A model generated the notes under the pieces. That model was not told the origin of the DNA and did not search any database. It saw only the letters and a list, made by a program, of their open reading frames with translations. From Pestalotiopsis fici W106-1 (lineage: Eukaryota; Ascomycota; Sordariomycetes; Amphisphaeriales; Sporocadaceae): a stretch of 64,000 nt of DNA. Below, one piece after another: positions 1-10,492 of this stretch. Both the position numbers and the translations under genes were made by a program. The DNA lies in the NCBI RefSeq assembly GCF_000516985.1, contig NW_006917102.1, positions 1,931,681 through 1,995,680 on the forward strand. The letters are read 5' to 3'. Each line of letters opens with the position of its first letter. Positions within the stretch are counted from its first letter, which is position 1.

Positions 1-367
1 ATCCTCGGTTGGTCTGTTGACGAGGTGCTCGAGGGTGACACTTTTAAAAACCCTTATAGACTGAGGTAAGTCCCAATCCTCAGGGACATTGACTTGCTGC
101 ATTTTGTCTCGTCTTCAGCGGGACACCTGCTAATCTAACCATATCGATAGTTCGAATATGGAGGAGCCATTACTCGACATTCTCGACGCCAAAGCCCCAT
201 ACATTTACCAGCCCGACATTGATCTCTGGATGGAAGCTATTGAGAGATGCGCCCCAGGTTATCTGGAGATGGAGGACGAAAATGATGGCATGGTTGAAGA
301 TTATGACCATGACAATTTCAGGACCAATGAAGAGTTGGCGCATCTCCCTTGGAGCGATGAGCTCTAG
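1..367 (+). CDS. 3' end of an unrecognised protein (partial, 2 exons visible)
   Basis: The window opens inside a coding exon. Bases 1-65 are open in frame 1 and end at a GTAAGT donor (66). The best acceptor is the TAG at 148-150, preceded by a CTAAC branch-like site near 136; an 85-bp intron at 66-150 restores the frame that runs to the TAG at 365-367. The visible C-terminus is about 95 residues, acidic, with a Glu/Asp-rich stretch (EMEDENDGMVEDYDHD) and the end LPWSDEL. An alternative acceptor at 118 leads into another frame and was not used. The ATG at 158 is an internal methionine under this model. I do not recognise the family and see no domain motif in this tail. Confidence 0.5.
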
Positions 368-965
368 CTGATAGCAACCAAAATGACTGACTGAACCAGC
401 TCATATCAAGGTTGCCAGTAGATCTAAAAAATAAATCCTTCATAGAGTTCATGCTGGAAATTCGGCAGCGGCATAGATTGTATGTATATGGGAAAGAGAA
501 AAGTCCTTGTCCTTTTTAACTATAGAGATACACCAGTAAAAAGTCACAAGACCAATGAACGATGCTTGCTTGAATTGATTCAGATATAAAAACCAATAAA
601 TGAGTATCAGAATGGTAAAAAGCCACATGGCAGCGAAAGCTATTGGATATTTCGGTACGAGTTGCCTAGGACAAGATGGATGGACTAAGCAAAGGAATTG
701 GTTGGCACTTGTTGTCTCTATTCAAGATATTAGATTGCTCGAGAATTAACGATCTTTATTTGGATCAGAAAATCTATGACTTGGATCTGTATATCAAACA
801 TTAGACATACGAGGAGCTCTAATCGGCAAGATGACAACCATGGTCCGAAGGATCGCCTGGCCAATGCTGGGTAATAAAGGGCGATGGGAATGTTTCCTGC
901 TGGAGTAGCCAAGAACGGAGTCATCAATGAGATGGTTGGTCGAGGAGTAGAAATTCGGACTTGAA
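368..965. other. Convergent 3' intergenic region
   Basis: This stretch lies between the 3' end of the partial plus-strand gene and the 3' end of the minus-strand thioesterase. It is A/T-rich with AATAAA-like runs (for example near 428-433 and 593-600) that could serve 3'-end formation. I see no coding potential on either strand. Confidence 0.5.
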
Positions 966-1890
966 TCAGTCGACATCTTCCAGATTGACACCCTCTGGAG
1001 GCGTATATGGCTCTCCCGTTTGCGACTTCCAGGCTTGCGTGACATATCTATTTGGGGGGTTAGAGGCTAAACGACATACTTGGCAAAAACGAGAGCTGGC
1101 TTACTTGGTGTGGCTTCCTCGTGCAGCAAGCTCACCCTTGCTGTTCGTAAAGGTAATGGATGTGTATGCAAGAGTCTTGCCGACTGTCATGTATGTGAGT
1201 ATCTGCCTGACAATGTATGAAAGGGCGGCTTACTCTTGTCGCACACTGCAGTTGCTGAAAGCTTTTCTCCGACCTTGCCTCCGCTGCTCAAGTATGTGAC
1301 TGAATAAAGTCAGCAGATATATTTCGAGAAGAAATGGGTGGGGCATTACCGTTCAGATCTGTCGAGACGCCCGTGGCATACAGCCCCATGGAGGCGACGG
1401 CGAGCGATCCACCCAAGTCAACCATGCTGGCAATTGTACCTCCATGGAGGATCTTGAGTCGGTTCTTGAAGTATCATTAGTCTCCATGGCGGATCATCCT
1501 CCATTGGAAGTTGTGACAAACCGTGTGATCCTTGGTTATGTCCAACTCAAAGTCCACTCTGCCTCGCACGGCATTGACAATCCTCAACTGCTCATGTCAG
1601 TGGGTTCGTCTGTACCGGACACAAGACGGGACACTTACATGAGGCCCAAGCAATCTATATCAAACATATATCTCTGTCAGCTCCAACAAGGCGAGGATTT
1701 GTGGCGGGAGATGGCGATATCTCTTTATCTGGCTCAATGGCGACTAACCTCGGCTCCAGACCGGACTCGGCCATGAACGACTTCAAGACCTGGGAGAATC
1801 AAGTCAGTTTCATAACTTGATGGATTGAAATTTGGATTTTCCAAAACTTACACCCTTGACGAATTTGACTGGAGTTGCTTTTTGAGACAT
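966..1890 (-). CDS. HotDog-fold acyl-CoA thioesterase (Acot13/PaaI-like), 8 exons
   Basis: Exons on the minus strand: 1890-1852, 1789-1749, 1654-1639, 1587-1522, 1464-1350, 1299-1234, 1183-1105, 1047-966, giving 167 aa with every phase matching. The product has the family landmarks: Asn55 before the LHGG motif (61-63), Asp70 in the following helix (MVDLGG), then the STDLNVTYLSSG strand and the GKTLAYTSITF strand. In human Acot13 the equivalent Asn and Asp are also 15 residues apart, so the catalytic residues look intact. Enzymes of this type hydrolyse acyl-CoA thioesters in a homotetramer with no cofactor. There is no clear targeting peptide. Exon 3 is only 16 nt, and seven introns sit within 925 bp. 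The gene faces away from the Nop8-like gene, so the 1891-2387 interval is a shared promoter. No single long ORF covers it, so it is easy to miss. Confidence 0.85.
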
Positions 1891-2387
1891 TGTGGGCGAC
1901 TATTCGAGTATACCAACGGATGATATATGGAATAAAGAAGAGTGCATTTGATGTGTCTACGTCAAAACATGCTGTAGTTGGCCAATGGATCAGCGGAGCG
2001 AATGCCCCAGACGCGGCTAACCACAGTCCTGGCTTCGGCCGATTCGACCCGCTAAACGAATGACGGGGTCCCGCCAAAGTGGTCTGGCGGCTCTCAGTTG
2101 GGTTATGGGCTCAATTATGGGCGCTGGACCCCTGCCATTCTCCAAGAGCTCAAAGAAAATATAGTGGGTCCGCAAGCAGAAAAAAAGAAGCAGGAAATGC
2201 AACCTTCCATCTGGAGAATTGCCTGTCATACAAACATTCAATTAGCCGCCGCCGCCCAAGTATCTGACAAGACGAGGAGGCGGTCAGCGCAACCCTCTCT
2301 CACTTGATTCTAGAGTATTATCTTTTAGCCTCGTGTCGTACGAGCTGAGAGGTTTGAACTCTACGTGTCGTTTTCTTGGAATTAGAC
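1891..2387. promoter_or_regulatory. Divergent promoter region between thioesterase and Nop8-like gene
   Basis: About 500 bp separate the two start codons, which point away from each other. No clear TATA box or repeated operator is visible. A pyrimidine/purine skew appears just upstream of the plus-strand start. The promoter role is inferred from position only. Confidence 0.45.
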
Positions 2388-4259
2388 ATGGCCGGAGATT
2401 CAGCCGCGAAAACAACATTGCAGTCCGACAGTGAAGGATATACGCGCCTACACATCACGCCACTGGATGCCGACCTTCTGAAAGTCGTAGTCCCCGCCGC
2501 CGTCCTGCCGCAAGCCCGCAACATCTCCTATCACAACCTCGAGACCCTTCCCGAGAAGCGATACGGCTTTGTCGAGCTGCCCCTCGCCGACGCCGACAAG
2601 CTGCGCAAGAAGCTCAACGGCGCAACTCTCAGGGGCACCAAGGTGCGCATTGATCAAGCCCGCCCTGAGTCGATACACGAACCCAACGGCGGCGCCATGG
2701 CAGACGAAAACAAGGTCAAGAAGCCCAAGAAGGAGAAGAAGTCCAAGCTCAAGGAGAGCGAAAAGTTCAAGAAGCGCAAGTGGGAGGGCGAGGAGGTCGA
2801 GGGCGCCGTGATTCAGGACCGCAAGATCAAGCGTGGCTGGACCGTTACAGAGAGCGACAAGATTCAGGAGAAGCGCAGGGACAGGAACAAGAAGGGCAAG
2901 GATGCCGACGGCAAGAAGGAGAAGAAGCTCAAGAAGAGAGAGGTCAAGTCAAAGTACACGGACGCCCCCGAGTGTCTGTTCAAGCAAACATTGCCAGAGC
3001 CCCCAAGCGAGAGCAAGAAGGCCGACGAGGAGGAGGAGGATGAGCCGAAGCGCAAAAAGAGAAAGGGCGCTCGCCAGGTTGTAATGCACGAGTTTGAAAA
3101 GACGCACAAGTATCCGACATTCCTGAAGTCGAGCACAGCGACGACGGAATCGAAGCCTTTGACTTTTGAGGACGGCAAGGGCTGGGTCGACGAAGAGGGC
3201 AATGTGGTGGAATCACAAAACATCACAAGGCCATCATTTGCAAACGTCAAGGTCGGATTTAAACAAATCGCCAAACCGGCACCCGTGGATGACGACGATA
3301 CCAGCAGCAGTGGCTCATCTTCAGACTCGGATAGCGATTCAGATGAAGTTGTGAAGCCGACTGCGCCCAAGAAGGAAACAAAGTCTACTCCAGTCCAGCA
3401 AGCCGACGATACAACGAGCAGTAGTGGCTCATCCTCGGATGATTCCGACGATTCTTCGGACGAGGAACCAGCACCAAAAGTCCCTGTTACGAAGACAAAA
3501 GCAGCAGCTCCCGCGGCCCTCAAGACTAACGCCCCTCTGGCTGATGATTCCGATGGCACAAGTAGCAGCGGTTCATCTTCAGAAAACGAGTCTGATTCAA
3601 ACGAATCCCCAGTGAAGCAAAAGCCCAAAAGGCTCCAGGTCGATACGCAAACCCCAACTAGTCCCGCAACTGCGGCCAAGAATGATTCAGCTCGTCCAAA
3701 GTCCTCTGGCTCAGCTGCGAGTCTCACGATTCAGATCCCACCAGTGACGCCAGCAGCTACCAAGGTGCATCCTCTCGAGGCTCTGTACAAGAGACCCGCT
3801 GGTACAGAAGCCGAACCGGACGCTGGCTTTAGCTTCTTTGGAAACAATGACGATATCGAGGAAGATTTGGATGAGGCTGCTGCTCCCAGCAGTCAAGTCC
3901 CCATGACACCATTCAGCAAACAAGATTTTGAGGTCAGAAACATTCGCAGTGCTGCACCCACGCCTGATACTGCTCATCCGAGTCGATCTTACAATTTATG
4001 GCCGCGACTTGGAGAAGACGACATTGCTGAAGAGGATGAGGAGGACGAGGAGGGTGAAGATGCCGGCGAGGATACCACCATGACTGATGCTACCACGCCC
4101 GGAGCCTCCGCCGATAAGTCCAGTTCTAAGAGCGAGTTCCAAAATTGGTTTTGGGAGCATCGTGGTGATTTGAACCGGTCGTGGAAGAAGCGTAGAAAGA
4201 CGGCGAGCAAGGAGAAGCGCAACCGGGAGAATCGTGCCCGCGCAGCAAGGGCTATATAG
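2388..4259 (+). CDS. Nop8-like nucleolar RRM protein
   Basis: A 623-residue intronless ORF. I chose the ATG at 2388; an in-frame TTG at 2376 is not a likely fungal start. Residues about 18-95 form an RRM-like domain (YTRLHITPL strand, then YGFVELPLADADKL, ending VRIDQARPE). A Lys/Glu-rich nuclear/nucleolar segment follows (about 105-230), then a conserved-looking block (HEFEKTHKYPTFLK, GWVDEEGNV), then three acidic Ser-rich tracts built on SSSGSSS. The C-terminus (FQNWFWEHRGDLNRSWKKRR and a basic tail) matches the arrangement known in fungal Nop8/60S-biogenesis proteins. By family, such proteins act in the nucleolus in 60S pre-ribosome maturation. The low-complexity tracts are plausible CK2 substrates and rRNA-associated disordered regions (inference). 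The family call rests on architecture; the residues of the RRM were not aligned. Confidence 0.82.
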   Translation: MAGDSAAKTTLQSDSEGYTRLHITPLDADLLKVVVPAAVLPQARNISYHNLETLPEKRYGFVELPLADADKLRKKLNGATLRGTKVRIDQARPESIHEPNGGAMADENKVKKPKKEKKSKLKESEKFKKRKWEGEEVEGAVIQDRKIKRGWTVTESDKIQEKRRDRNKKGKDADGKKEKKLKKREVKSKYTDAPECLFKQTLPEPPSESKKADEEEEDEPKRKKRKGARQVVMHEFEKTHKYPTFLKSSTATTESKPLTFEDGKGWVDEEGNVVESQNITRPSFANVKVGFKQIAKPAPVDDDDTSSSGSSSDSDSDSDEVVKPTAPKKETKSTPVQQADDTTSSSGSSSDDSDDSSDEEPAPKVPVTKTKAAAPAALKTNAPLADDSDGTSSSGSSSENESDSNESPVKQKPKRLQVDTQTPTSPATAAKNDSARPKSSGSAASLTIQIPPVTPAATKVHPLEALYKRPAGTEAEPDAGFSFFGNNDDIEEDLDEAAAPSSQVPMTPFSKQDFEVRNIRSAAPTPDTAHPSRSYNLWPRLGEDDIAEEDEEDEEGEDAGEDTTMTDATTPGASADKSSSKSEFQNWFWEHRGDLNRSWKKRRKTASKEKRNRENRARAARAI

Positions 4260-5501
4260 ACTTAATGCCAATAGTGTAGAGAGAAGAAACACTACGAATC
4301 ATGTTCACAATCATGCCATTCATCATTCTTTTCATCAGATCAAGACTAGTGATATTTTTTTTCTAGCGAACTTTTGGTCATTCAGCCTATGGTATGTCAG
4401 ATTCGCCCAACGTCCTCCTCTTCTGAGCATTACCCTTGGACCCCCGAAATTCCATTCAGTTCTTTTTCTTCCTTTTCTCTAGGCAGACTTTCTAGTCAAG
4501 GGCGAGCCATGTTACAAAAGATTGATGTTCACATTTTTCTTTTGCCCTGCCCGGTACTTGCATTGTCCACGACGCCAAGTATCAAATCGATGCGCCTTTT
4601 CTTGTCAAACACCATTACCATATACGTCTCATGAAAATCCGAGTACGTCTTTCTCATCTCTGGGAGGGTTTGTGGGGTTGTACAACTTTGAACTCTCTTT
4701 CGAGAAGACAGCGGGTTGTACGCCGCGTCCTTGGGAGGGGGTATCATGATGGTCGTAACGCTGAAAGCATGTAAATGCTGGGAAAACTTTTCCTTTTCTG
4801 TCATCTTTTGGGGGTGTCTCGTCAAGAGCAAGGGAAACAAAGTGTACGCCGTTGGGGTATCTTGCCGAAACGCCTGAAGAATGCAAGTATGATTCAGTGA
4901 AACTTTTTTTTTGGTACAGTTTTGTCGTTTTCCGAGTGTTTTTGGTTCTCAGAAGAGAAATGTTTTTAGGTGTAAATGCATCGAAAAGGAGATTGAAAAC
5001 TCCTTGGGCGGAAAAGCCATCAAATGCCATGGTGTACAAGACAGATTGTGGATGAACTCAAAAGCAGAAAAAAAGGCAGCAACTTGGCCTCATGCTTTCT
5101 TTTCATCCTGTCGATTTCCGTGTATACAACGCGGAGATGCGGCAAATACAAGAATGCAAAAGACGAGTGCCATTGAGAAAAGAAAGAATGAGCCAAACTT
5201 TCTCATCCTGAAAGGAGTCGCGAGTTGGCAAAAACAAGAAGGGAGAGGTCAATCGTCGAAAACAGAATGGGCTCCACAAGAAAAGCGATGGCGGAATGGA
5301 TCTCTCAAGTCCATGAATAGAATCGCCCCAAAAGACAAACGCTGGAATGATGAAATGTTCAGAGTGTTTCCTCCAAACTCTCCCGCCCCGTTGCTCAAAA
5401 GCAGGGAAGCAGAACCGAGGAGAAGAAGTGATTGTTTTCTCTAGTTTAGCGACCTTGTTGCAACCTAGGAGAGAGCCCTCCATCATGCGAGGATAGGATT
5501 A
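4260..5501. other. Convergent 3' region, no gene seen
   Basis: A 1.2-kb interval lies between the 3' ends of the Nop8-like gene and the minus-strand membrane-protein gene. It contains several T-rich and A-rich stretches (4350-4370, 4903-4915) and open frames up to about 170 codons, but these begin at non-ATG codons and show no domain-like pattern. It is probably long 3' UTRs. Confidence 0.45.
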
Positions 5502-8054
5502 TTAGCGGGAGATGCGGTAGCTTGCGGTGCGCATAGACGAACGGGCAGTGCCGGACTCGCTGCGCTCCTCAATGGGTGTCATGGCATAAAAGCCATAGTT
5601 TGTATCTCGCTGGTGAGGAGTAGCAGATGAAAAGGGACCAGATGAGGGGCCGGGGTCGCCAGACATGTACTCATTGCTCATTCTTCTCTGGGTGCTGTGA
5701 ATCTTGCCGGCATCATAATCAATCTGGCGCCAGTGGTCGGGAATGGGATGAGAGCCCAGAGCTTCGTCGCGGCGGCCCAGCGAAGCTTGGGAAATGCTGC
5801 GCTTCATACCACCACCACGGGGGATGGAGAACTCGGCGGCGTGGTGTGCGGAAACGCTCGACGTGGCGCCCTGAAAGTCAAAGGGCGACGAGGAAACAAT
5901 CTGGGGCGAGGCGCTTGCCTTGGTGTGAGGGGTTCGCAGCGGGGAGGACACCATGGAGCGATCGTCAGATGAGGACGACAAGTCGGCCACGGCCGAAGAA
6001 TGGGGGATATGCACCTTGGTTGCAGCTGTGGGAATCGAAATGATGGACATTTGCTCTGCCGACAGAACTGATCCGTAGTCGGAATCGAGCTGGGGTGCGG
6101 ATCCAGGTGTCGAAGAACTCTTCGGGGTAGGAGTGACTTGCTCCAAGGGGCTGTCAATCTTCTGCAGATCAGAGCGGCCACTGTGATAGGTAAGTCCGGA
6201 TGAGATGCTTGGGGTGGGCGAGGACTCATCGCAATGACCAACGAGAGAGTCGGAAATGGCGATACTAATGCCACTGGGGTCGACATCCTCATTCTGGGCA
6301 ATGGTGCGGTCAAGATCATGGGAGAAATCATTGTAGACAGCAACAGGAGTACGCACGTTGGGGTTTTGGCTGCGAGTGACCAAGACACTCTGACTGTAAA
6401 TAGAAGGAAGAGTCGCTGGCGTAGGCAGGTTCTCATTGTCTCTTCCTACAGCAGCCTCAAGTTCATGTGCCAGTTGCATGGGGTCATTCGTCGGGCGCGA
6501 AAAGTTGCGAGTGCCAACGGGCTGAAGCTCGATCGAATCGTCGTGTCGCTGCTGAGAGCGATGGCCACGAACGATGCGGGTACTCGTACGACGAGCGTGC
6601 ATCATGGCAAACGGAAAGCCGAATAGGGCAAAGGCAAAGACCGAGAGCATGAGCCAGATTATTGTGCCGTTAGAAGCGTCTTGGCCATCATGCGAGGCAA
6701 CAGTGATGATGGTGACTGCGGCAGTGGTTGAAGTGTAGCTCAACTCGGCCAAGGCAACAAAGAGCCAGTACAAAAACTGATCCGGTCTACCACGAAAGAC
6801 CATGGTCTCGATGCGAAGGTTGCTGTGCTTCTTGATGGTGCGGTTGGAGATGCGACGGGCATAGCAAACGGCGAATAGCGGACCGAAAACCAGAATGCCA
6901 ATGAGGGAAGCAACGAGGCCGCGAAGCGCGCCCTCATCATACTGTTGCTCACTTTCAGAATTGTAGGCCAGGATCGAGACGCAAACAATAACAATGGTGT
7001 AAGCAGCCTGCGCGAGAATTGCCAAGATCCAGAACAAGATGGTGATTGTTGCAGGGCTGAGATTCTGAAGAAGGTTCACCAGTCCCGAGTTTCCACCACC
7101 GTTGCGACGATTTCCACCAGAGCCTGGCCAGCCAAAGTTGCGGTTACGGTTGGCAAAGTCTCCAGTGTCGGGAGGAGTGGCATAGATGACAGTTGTAGTA
7201 CCAAAGGACTCAATAACCTCCTCACTGTCGTTTCGGACAGGCTTCTTGGGAATGTGCGCTTCACCAATCGGAGATATGGCATTTGGAATAGTGACTTGCA
7301 AGGAAGTGCGGTTGCCTCGACGTGTGGGAGGACGGGGAGCCACAAGTCCACGGGAACTATTATGCTCATCGGTGTCGTTGGCGTTGTTCTGCTCAACTGT
7401 GCTGTCCGGGGCAGAAATGTTGATGTTGGCAGCCGCAGCATTAGCCTGGGAATAAGCCTCAATCGAGTCGCGGTGTTCCTCAAAGAAACCAGAAAGACCA
7501 GGACCTGCACCGTCGTCTCGACGGAAACCAAACGGCTTTCCAATAGCACGGCGCTCAGGCTCAGTATGACTGAACATGGAGCCAATGGTGCCACTGAAGT
7601 CGCGAGAAAGGCTAGAGATAAGACCGCCACGCTTCTTCTCGGGCACAGCCTTGTTGCCATTGAGTGTTGCTGCCGTGTCAGACGAAGCCAGTCGCTGTTC
7701 GAGAGCCTTGGCATCAGCCTGGGCAGTATACTCGGCCAAAGTAGGAATTCCCAGAGCGGCTCTTGCCTCGGCGGCGTGAGCCTCTGGATCGGCTGGCGTC
7801 TTGGGGGCGCCAGCGTACAGCTCAGGGAGCATTGCGCGGTTGATCTCGCGCTGCTCGACCTGCTGCTCGTGTCGCTTGCGCTTGGCAAGCTGAGCCGCCG
7901 TCGGGCCGCTCCACGTCGTGTAGCTGTCGTAGCTACCCGCCGTGGTGGGCTCGACCTCGTCGTCAAGACGCTCGTAGGTGGCGTCTTGACGACGGGACTC
8001 CTTGCCCAAGGGAGTCGGCGAACTCGGGCCGGCGACAGCCTTGCCCGAGGACAT
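5502..8054 (-). CDS. Fungal four-TM membrane protein with long disordered tails
   Basis: An 850-residue ORF uninterrupted by introns, starting at the ATG at 8054. Residues 1-330 are hydrophilic and Ser/Pro-rich with a Lys/Arg/Gln helix (KRKRHEQQVEQREINRAML). Four hydrophobic segments follow at about 335-365, 372-395, 428-452 and 465-485; the second and fourth end in similar Cys/Met-x-ARR motifs (AVCYARR, AMMHARR), which suggests an internally duplicated two-helix unit. Residues about 500-850 are a Ser/Thr/Pro-rich, probably disordered and phosphorylated cytosolic tail. I do not recognise a named family; it looks like a conserved fungal hypothetical protein. The 5' leader carries two predicted introns (8149-8068 and 8320-8275), which supports a long, regulated leader. 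An antisense frame of 394 codons on the plus strand (6945-8129) is a shadow. Confidence 0.8.
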   Translation of the reverse strand: MSSGKAVAGPSSPTPLGKESRRQDATYERLDDEVEPTTAGSYDSYTTWSGPTAAQLAKRKRHEQQVEQREINRAMLPELYAGAPKTPADPEAHAAEARAALGIPTLAEYTAQADAKALEQRLASSDTAATLNGNKAVPEKKRGGLISSLSRDFSGTIGSMFSHTEPERRAIGKPFGFRRDDGAGPGLSGFFEEHRDSIEAYSQANAAAANINISAPDSTVEQNNANDTDEHNSSRGLVAPRPPTRRGNRTSLQVTIPNAISPIGEAHIPKKPVRNDSEEVIESFGTTTVIYATPPDTGDFANRNRNFGWPGSGGNRRNGGGNSGLVNLLQNLSPATITILFWILAILAQAAYTIVIVCVSILAYNSESEQQYDEGALRGLVASLIGILVFGPLFAVCYARRISNRTIKKHSNLRIETMVFRGRPDQFLYWLFVALAELSYTSTTAAVTIITVASHDGQDASNGTIIWLMLSVFAFALFGFPFAMMHARRTSTRIVRGHRSQQRHDDSIELQPVGTRNFSRPTNDPMQLAHELEAAVGRDNENLPTPATLPSIYSQSVLVTRSQNPNVRTPVAVYNDFSHDLDRTIAQNEDVDPSGISIAISDSLVGHCDESSPTPSISSGLTYHSGRSDLQKIDSPLEQVTPTPKSSSTPGSAPQLDSDYGSVLSAEQMSIISIPTAATKVHIPHSSAVADLSSSSDDRSMVSSPLRTPHTKASASPQIVSSSPFDFQGATSSVSAHHAAEFSIPRGGGMKRSISQASLGRRDEALGSHPIPDHWRQIDYDAGKIHSTQRRMSNEYMSGDPGPSSGPFSSATPHQRDTNYGFYAMTPIEERSESGTARSSMRTASYRISR

Positions 8055-8067
8055 GGCGCGGAATATT

Positions 8068-8149
8068 CTGCGCGAGGAAAATTATCGTTAGAATTTTTCG
8101 AGAAAAATGTTCGAGAAAAATTCAGATGAGAAGAAAAACAGGTACTTAC
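8068..8149 (-). other. Predicted 5'-UTR intron of the four-TM protein gene
   Basis: On the minus strand a GTAAGT donor begins at 8149 and a CGCAG acceptor ends at 8068, 13 bases before the ATG. The 82-bp interval is T-rich with a CTAACG branch-like site. It would remove leader sequence only. Confidence 0.55.
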
Positions 8150-8274
8150 AATGCGAGCGAACAGACCGACGACGACGATGGCGTTGCCCGGGGGGAGAAA
8201 GTGGTGGTGGTTGCGGCGGCGGCGGCGCGGCGGCGAGCGAGCAAACGCGTCTTGACCAAGTCAGCTCTCTCGAT

Positions 8275-8320
8275 CTGAAGTTGTAAAAAATAAACAAGAG
8301 ATGAAAACATTGATACTTAC
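8275..8320 (-). other. Predicted second 5'-UTR intron (46 bp)
   Basis: A GTAAGT donor begins at 8320 (minus strand) and a polypyrimidine tract with TTCAG ends at 8275. At 46 bp it is near the lower size limit for fungal introns. It lies farther upstream in the same leader as the 8068-8149 intron. Confidence 0.45.
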
Positions 8321-10492
8321 TGTCGTATGATGCAGTCGTAATGTCTGGCAAAATGGCCAAGTCGCGCTGTTCGATGGTGATGGGGAAGAGAAGGTGAGGT
8401 GTGATGGTGATGGTTGGAAAGAGTTGCAAAGTTGGGACAGTGGCCTGCAAGGTGAAAAGATTTGAAGCTGCCCCACGATTTGTCTGCAGCTGGCAAGTGC
8501 ACTGAGCGCGAGGATGTGACCTGACTGAAGCTATTCCGGAGCTTCGTGGCGCATGAGTGGCCGGATCTCACGATGTCTCCACGCGCGGGTACGGGCAAGT
8601 GGCCATGGGCTCAGCTAAACGAGGCGGGTACGCAAAGCGAGAAGGTGCTTAATGACGATGATAAAATAATCCTGCAGATAATGCCAACACGTCGCCGTCG
8701 ACACGTAGATTGACAATATAATGTTGATGTTGGTGAATGGTGGTGGTAGGAGATGGTGATGTGGTTGAGGTGGCTGTAGGCGCTCGTAGTGATTTTGTTG
8801 TTTTCAGCAGCACGGACGGCGACGCGAGTTACCCGGAGCGCTCATAGGGGCTACACAAATAATGGAAGAGATAATATGTTGGTCAAAGAAAGCTTTGAAA
8901 AGCAAATAAGGATTTCGCCGACCTTCATGGCGGTTGTGATGAAAGGTGAACTTCCCAGCACGAGTACTGACTGGCCTAGGAATAGTAACCCAAGGCGTTT
9001 GCTAAGCAAAGCTCATCACTGTGTGACTCTTGCTATTGGTCCAGTCCGCAGACATGAAACTGCCTCAGGCTCATCCAAACTTTGCAGAGCAATCGTCCAT
9101 TACTCCATCACGGGCATGGACAGACAATTGATGATACATCCACAGCATATTTTCGGCACACCGTGAACGTGCTCTATTGTTCTGATTTTCACCACCTGTT
9201 GTGAGTGAATATTAATCAACGTGACTAGATCTGTCGACAGAGACCGTTTTGAAACCCAGATAATGTGATAATTGGTTCCGTTGCCTCTTACCAATATATC
9301 GAACACTCTGCCAGTGAGCCCTTGCTGGCTATCACGTTACCATCAGCCATTCTGGCCAGCCTACTGTGCCACCAACAAAGTTACAGCTTCGATACAGAGT
9401 TTGATATTCCGAAGGAAACATATTATTAGTGCAATTCTGGATCTGCTCATGAGAAGTTGCATTGTCATGCCATTGAACAATGATTCCGTCGCATTAAAAT
9501 TTGCACAGTTATTTATAAGCAGCATCAGACGACATAGACGAAAAGGCAACTCATAACTTTTGTGGACATTAGGATTAAACTATATAATCATAAGGGATAT
9601 GCTGCAATATCCCTTTCGTCCGAACTACTTAGCTCTTTTTGCTTATAAGCTTGACATGGGACGGAAAGAACAACAAAAGTGGTGACCAATATGATAACCA
9701 TAACTGACACAATGGCAAGCTTCTTGAATAGGAAATCAAACTTATGTGCCAGAAGTCTTTAAATGCTCGGTCTTTATTCAATATTGCTCTCAGTCATTGC
9801 TTGTGCCTTCTCCCAGCTTGACGTACATCGTAGGTACAACCAAAGGTAAGAAAAATAGCATATTCTCCAACATGTAAGGGTGTTTACACAAAAATCAGTT
9901 GCAATCGTCCCTGCAAACCGAAGATCGGAATTTTCTCCGCCCGTTTGTAGGCTTTTAGCCACAAAGGTAGATTATTTTCAGAGTACCTTTGTGCCTTGAG
10001 TTCTTCCTTTTTGCAAACGGGTAATGCAGACTCAACGTTTCTGGATGGCCTGAAAAAACTTTGCAGTCATTAGATTTATTGAACCTGAACTACTTACTGG
10101 CACAGCGATAACTACATATCAAACACAAGATTTCTACGACTTGGAGCTGTAAAATAACCAAGGTTATGATTCACAACAGCTTACCACAGGTGCATCGTGG
10201 GCAGCTTGTTTGAGAATATTCAAGTGTGACTGTGCAAGCAGTGGGCGGACTGTCCACATTCCCAGACTTGGCAATGCTGACAGTGAATAAATTGTCAAAC
10301 ACCTTAGCAAAGAGCTCTCCCGTGAATTAATGTCTTGATTCAAGAGTCGGGCAACCGATTCTGATTTTATACCAGTGATTGTGGATTTTGTGAGAAGAGG
10401 AGGGATGGAAATTACAGAGCAGAGATGAACCAGGGGAGGGAAGAAAAAGGGAGAAATAGGAGAACGAGAAAAATAAAATTAGAAAAAGAGAT
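8321..10492. other. Intergenic region, no gene seen
   Basis: The first few hundred bases are the promoter and leader of the minus-strand four-TM gene, with repeats of GGTGATG/TGGTGG-type sequence around 8380-8410 and 8720-8775. The rest has only short open frames without recognisable content. A perfect 9-bp inverted repeat occurs at 9592-9615. Confidence 0.4.
9592..9615. repeat. Perfect 9-bp inverted repeat
   Basis: AAGGGATAT at 9592-9600 and its exact complement ATATCCCTT at 9607-9615 flank a 6-base spacer. It could form a small hairpin or bind a dimeric regulator. No nearby start codon suggests which gene it might serve. Confidence 0.5.

Noticed and set aside
2864..3727. 287-codon minus-strand frame rich in Ser/Leu/Phe
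   Set aside because: Complement of the acidic Ser-rich and Lys-rich regions of the Nop8-like gene.
4911..5444. 177-codon plus-strand frame
   Set aside because: Starts at TTG, is basic and low in structure, and lies in a convergent 3' region.
6945..8129. 394-codon plus-strand frame
   Set aside because: It lies antisense to the four-TM protein gene; composition (Arg/Ser/Leu/Val-rich without domains) is that of a shadow frame.
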